Positions 59,996-64,000 of a DNA stretch of 64,000 nucleotides are shown one piece after another (within the stretch, counting starts at the first letter, position 1; every line of letters starts with the position of its first letter). A model generated the notes under the pieces. That model saw only the letters and a list, made by a program, of their open reading frames with translations. It did not search any database and was not told the DNA's origin. A program made the translations under genes and the position numbers. This stretch comes from Capsicum annuum (lineage: Eukaryota > Streptophyta > Magnoliopsida > Solanales > Solanaceae): assembly GCF_002878395.1 (NCBI RefSeq), contig NC_061121.1, positions 43,922,023 through 43,986,022 of the forward strand. The letters are read 5' to 3'.

Positions 59996-60013
59996 TGACA
60001 ACTCTGCTGGGGA
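59996..60013 (+). promoter_or_regulatory. Primer-binding site of the right-hand element
   Basis: TGACAACTCTGCTGGGGA, differing in three positions from the nested element's site at 42300-42317. Confidence 0.65.
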
Positions 60014-62770
60014 GAAACAACAGGCTCTAACCATGATAGACTCGATTTTTCAATCGAGGGAGGTATTTTTACATTTTTGCATGCACTTAAATTCTTTGAT
60101 TTTTTATCTGTTTATTCATAAATTTTACATTATTTGCACAAATTAGTTTTGTTGTCTTATCAATTCTTTGATTCATTACTTGTTCATATACACTTTATTT
60201 GTACATTGAAAACTGCTACACATTATTTTTTACTTTATTTAATCATAAATCACAATTCCATCGAGTCTTTGGCTGTACACAATTCACACACCGAACACGC
60301 GAGGGGTGTACTACACTCCTCCGAACCTTCTTTGGATTCTTTAGTTTCAGAATTTGTGCATTTAGGTTAGTGTGCCTTTTAACAATTGTTTGGTCCTACT
60401 CTCAACCATTTAGGTAAATTCTTAATTTAGAAATCAATCACGTCATATACAAACTCAAAAAATAGATTTGACCTACGTTTTGATGTGATTCTTGTTCTGA
60501 CAAGCTACGTAGGCAACCCTATATTAGGGTTTGGTCTCTTCACTATTTCAAAATAGTTTCTTCAGTATTCATACTGGGGCAATTTTTCTGAAATAGTTCA
60601 AAGATGCTCTCCAAAAAGTCATCAAGAGGGCAAATAAATAATTTCCCAAAGCCAAATCTCAATAACATTAGTGCTTAGCCGGCCTACCTCCAAATCCTCA
60701 GCGAATTTTGGTTTGAGAACACCTATCTTCTTCTTTCAGATATCGTAAACCATTAAATTTACGGCGTATCGATCCCAACTATCAAAGCAAGGGTTTAATA
60801 TTCTTTCATTCATAACAATCTTGCTAGCTGCAGTGAAATAATGCCCTAGCTTCTTCAACGTATGGCCTTCTCAATCTTGTCAACATATTAAAGTAATTTC
60901 AAAACTCTCCTCATGCTTTAAACCCTAAACCTTAATGAACTCTAAACCCTCTCAATCATCTGATCGAACTAATTTTGCTGATACAAGTAATTCCTTCCTG
61001 ATCTTCTTTCACATTACTTTCAAAGATTATCACTACTTTTGTACATTCATACATGCTATATAAAAATCTGTAAATTCACCTAAACTACGTAGACCTGATT
61101 CTTTTTTTCATGAGATACGTAGGCAACCCTCATTCGGGTTCGGTCCCATTCTTTTTTCCAAATAAATAAAAATTTAGAATTTTGACTTGGTTGGTACCAA
61201 CACAGTTGGAGTGTGCATGAGAAAGAACAAATTGGTATGATGGAGAGGATCGAATTCATGGTAAACCATAGATTCCTTTGGTACCTTTTAATCAAACCTG
61301 AATAACACTCAAAAATTCTCTTTCATAAATCTAATACAAGAACGAAACCAACCTCATCGTTTCAAGTACATTGTGTGGTAAGCTTTAGACTAGTTCATTG
61401 CATTGCATTGTTGATCCAGAACTTGGCCTGAATGCCTGTTGAGGCAAAATTCTAAGTTACACTTAATTTGGGAAAGGATTGTAGGCCTTGCTTAAATAGA
61501 TTGTGCCTTCCACATCCTACCAAATGACATTGATCCCTAATATTTTCCCCTTTGATCCTGAAACCTTTTCTTTGGAATAACCACATCTGAGCCTATACCT
61601 TTTGAGTGCTTACATGCACTATCCCTCTTTGGTCCACCTCCTTGACCGCACTAAGTACGTCTAAGTTTCGAATGAAGATTCAAGATCAAAGCTGCCAAAG
61701 GAAAAAGACATATATCCCTAGAAGAACAAAAAGAAAAGACGACTTCAAAGAAAGAAGGAGCAAGAACCCCCACAAAAAAAAAAGATAACTCTGACAAAGG
61801 TGGGGAATCATCATCCCCCAAAGAAAAAAAAGGGAAGGAAGATATATTAAAAAGGGGAAAAACTCCAACACAAGATTCAAAAAAAGTCAAAACAAATACA
61901 AAACAGGGGGAAAAGAAGCACAATAAAGAAGATCGAGTGTCAAAAGCGCGAATACAGTGCAATACTCATTGAGGAATTAGTCACTTTTATCCTAGATGTC
62001 ATCCTACCCGACCCCAAGCCTACATTACAAGCCAATAACAAGTCCTACAAGCTCCTACTCTAAGTTTTCTCACATTAGTGGACACTTACACGAAGGCCAA
62101 GCCTATGATATCACAATTACATTCATTGAACTTCTTTCTAAGTGTGAGCGTAAATCTCTAAACATCTCCAAATTTAAGAGAGAAACAATACTCAAATAGG
62201 TGTGAGAATGAGACCTTTTTTTGGAGACGGAACTTGAAACATAGGAATATGCTTAGTTCAAAATCATTGTTTGAAGCAAGATGAATAAATCTTGTCGATA
62301 CTTAGGTATGTATGAGGTACCACTCGAAGCTATGGAAGTTACCTTGAAGTCGATCTCGGTTAGCTGGAACAGAGATAGGGGAATTCTTATACACACTACT
62401 AATTGTTGGTACCAACTGTTGTCAAGACACAATTATATCTTTTAATTCTTCAATATTTCTTACAAAGAAAATACAAAACAATCTTCTACATTTTTACCTT
62501 TCTGCATTCTTACAAAGAAAACACAAATAATGTTCTGCATTTTTACCTTTCAACATTTCTTACAAATAAAACACAAAGGAATCTTCCACGTTTTCATCTT
62601 TCAACACATTTTTACAATGAAATTACAAAAAAAACTCTTTCCTTTCAAACCATGCCTTCGCATACATGCGTCACACTTTACGTGCAAGACGCCTATCTCT
62701 TAATACCAACAATTGGCCTTTCTCTTTAAGATACAGGCTTTAAACACGGTCATTTTGCTTTTCAATTGTG
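60014..62770 (+). other. Leader of the right-hand element
   Basis: No gene that I can support. Two copies of the CTACGTA...GATACGTAGGCAACCC...GGTT(C/T)GG motif set lie at 60470-60540 and 61080-61145. 61670-61950 is purine-rich, and its plus strand would read as a Lys/Ser-rich stretch. 62450-62620 repeats TTCTTACAAAGAAAACACAA and a CTTTCAACA word three times (period about 60 bp). Confidence 0.6.
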
Positions 62771-62779
62771 TGTTCTTAG

Positions 62780-63165
62780 AGGTTTTTACATTTCCATAGC
62801 CCCGCTAGTCGAGTGGCTATCACCTTTTTACAGCCCCGCCAGTTGAGAGACTTTTTACATTCTCATAGCCTCACCAATCAAGAAGTTTTTTTACATTTTC
62901 ATAGCCTCGCCAGTTGAGAGGTTTTTACATTTCCATAGCCCCGCCAGTCGAGTGGCTATCACCTTTTAACAGGCCCACCAGTGTAGAGGCTATTTACATT
63001 TTCATAGCCTAGCCATTCGAATGGCTATTCCCTTTTAAAGCCCCGCTAGTCGAGAGGTTTTTACATTTCTATAGCCCCACTAGTCGAGTGGCTATCACCC
63101 TTCAACTGCCCCTCCAGTCGAGAGGCTACTACCTTCCAGCTGTTCCATCAATCGAGAGGCCATTA
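62780..63165 (+). repeat. Tandem array with ATAGCC...GGCTAT units
   Basis: About six or seven units of about 60 bp built on CATAGCCCCGCCAGTCGAG. Four units (about 62797-62820, 62934-62958, 62999-63025, 63070-63094) pair ATAGCC with GGCTAT across a 13-base loop; others end GAGAGGTTTTTACATTT instead. Confidence 0.85.
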
Positions 63166-63184
63166 CCTCATTAGTTGATGACCC

Positions 63185-63935
63185 TAGTCTTTATAAATAA
63201 TTGAGGACGACCATCACATAGTCTTCGTAGATAATTAGAGACAATAATCAACATCAGTCTCCATAAACAATTGGAGATGTCATCAAGTCTTCGGAAACAA
63301 TCGAAGATATTATCATTTATCATAGTCTCCGTAAACAATCGAAGAAAACAATCAACACCAGCGTCCGTAGACAATTGGAGGTATTATGCGTCAATTCTTC
63401 GTGTACAATCAAAGACATCATCATTTATCATAGTCTTCATAAACAATCGGAGACAATAATCAACTCCAGCCTTCATAGATAATTGGAGGTTTCATGCATC
63501 TATTCTCCATAAACAATCGAAGACAATAATCAACACCATCCTCCATAGATAATTGGAGGTATCATGCATCAATTCTTTGTATACAATAGAAGATATCATC
63601 ATTTATCACAGTGTCCGTAAACAATCGGAGAAAATAATCAACGCCATCCTCCATATACAATTGGAGGTGTCATGCATCAATTCTCCGTAAATAATCAGAG
63701 ACAACAATCAACACCAGCCTCCATAGGCAATTGGAGGTGTCATGCATCAATTCGTCATATACAATCGAAGACATCATCATTCAAAATCAGTATCCATTGA
63801 AAATTAGAGATGTCATGCATTAAGTCTTCGTAGACAATCGAAGACATCTTTTATTCATTAATATAAACCTTCGTAGATAATCAAAGAGACCCGTCATTCA
63901 TCCTCAAGTTCCCATAGACAATCGAAGACATCATA
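63185..63935 (+). repeat. Array of about 20 short hairpin-capable units
   Basis: Units of about 20 bp recur every 25-60 bp with the form stem-TAGACAAT-stem. Stem pairs include TCTTCG/CGAAGA (63283 and 63823), CCTCCA/TGGAGG (63541, 63649, 63720) and TCTCCA/TGGAGA (63263). They alternate with CATCATTTATCATAG and ATCATGCATCAATT linkers. The array is in the leader of the right-hand element. Confidence 0.88.
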
Positions 63936-64000
63936 CATCTTTTCAACAAAAAGTACAATTTAGAACAACAACACTTTTTTTAAATCTCATATATCACACA

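Larger units (their letters stand above)
57147..64000 (+). mobile_element. Tat/Ogre-like LTR retrotransposon, 5' part, running off the window
   Basis: Begins TGACACCCAATTTTTGC inside element B's gag leader. A long LTR with TATA box is followed at about 59996 by TGACAACTCTGCTGGGGA, a variant of the primer-binding site seen in the nested element. The following 4 kb is a non-coding leader with motif sets and hairpin-unit arrays. gag and pol should lie to the right. The target duplication cannot be tested because the right end is outside. Confidence 0.75.

Noticed and set aside
61651..61962. 103-residue minus-strand frame rich in Phe/Ser/Leu
   Set aside because: The complement of a purine-rich, Lys-coding-like tract in the element leader; typical shadow frame.
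62780..63935. CRISPR-like array of spaced repeats
   Set aside because: Plant nuclear retrotransposon context, no cas genes, and the sequences between repeats are themselves repeated, not unique spacers.

Overview
The window is repeat-dense nuclear DNA of a flowering plant, almost certainly Solanaceae. The Ty3/gypsy LTR families, the Mutator-like element carrying Ulp1-like genes and littered with CAACAGATG motifs, and the MITE types all resemble families I know from Solanum and Capsicum. I cannot decide the genus from sequence alone. It looks like pericentromeric or heterochromatic DNA. One apparently intact host gene, an F-box protein, sits among at least four layers of nested transposons.

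Layout: (1) 1-6476 is a decayed Ty1/copia element on the + strand, with a gypsy LTR end at 1-1032 and a solo LTR (2346-4826) inserted into it; its own 226-bp 3' LTR is at 6251-6476. (2) 6700-7345 holds two MITE-like inverted-repeat elements. (3) 8333-10003 is the F-box gene on the - strand, with a 438-bp intron in its 5' UTR. (4) About 10650-22210 is a Mutator-like element (Kaonashi type) with two convergent Ulp1-protease-like pseudogenes and a solo LTR (15472-17964) between them. (5) 22237-23590 is a satellite-like array, about 8 copies of about 164 bp. (6) 23588-26254 plus 36566-36676 is a large, old inverted repeat with arms of about 1.35 kb and a 30-bp spacer. Its right arm is split by (7), a complete 10.3-kb Tekay/Del-type chromovirus on the - strand (26255-36565). 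(8) 36677-37421 holds a fragment with the same CAACAGATG motifs and a 111-bp direct duplication. (9) A second Tekay/Del-type element on the - strand (37422-39963 LTR, 52246-57146 coding part) is split by (10), a 12.2-kb + strand LTR element (40015-52245) that has gag and many tandem arrays but no recognisable pol. (11) The second Tekay element is cut at 57147 by another + strand, Tat/Ogre-like LTR element that runs off the window.

All transposon genes seen are broken by stops, frameshifts or deletions. They show how the window was built (element into element, dated by target-site duplications) rather than a working pathway. The two features least explained by standard annotation are the long inverted repeat around 24.96 kb and a recurring design in which several unrelated tandem arrays inside the pol-less or leader regions are built from short hairpin-forming units. 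In the array at 63.2-63.9 kb the two stem halves change together.
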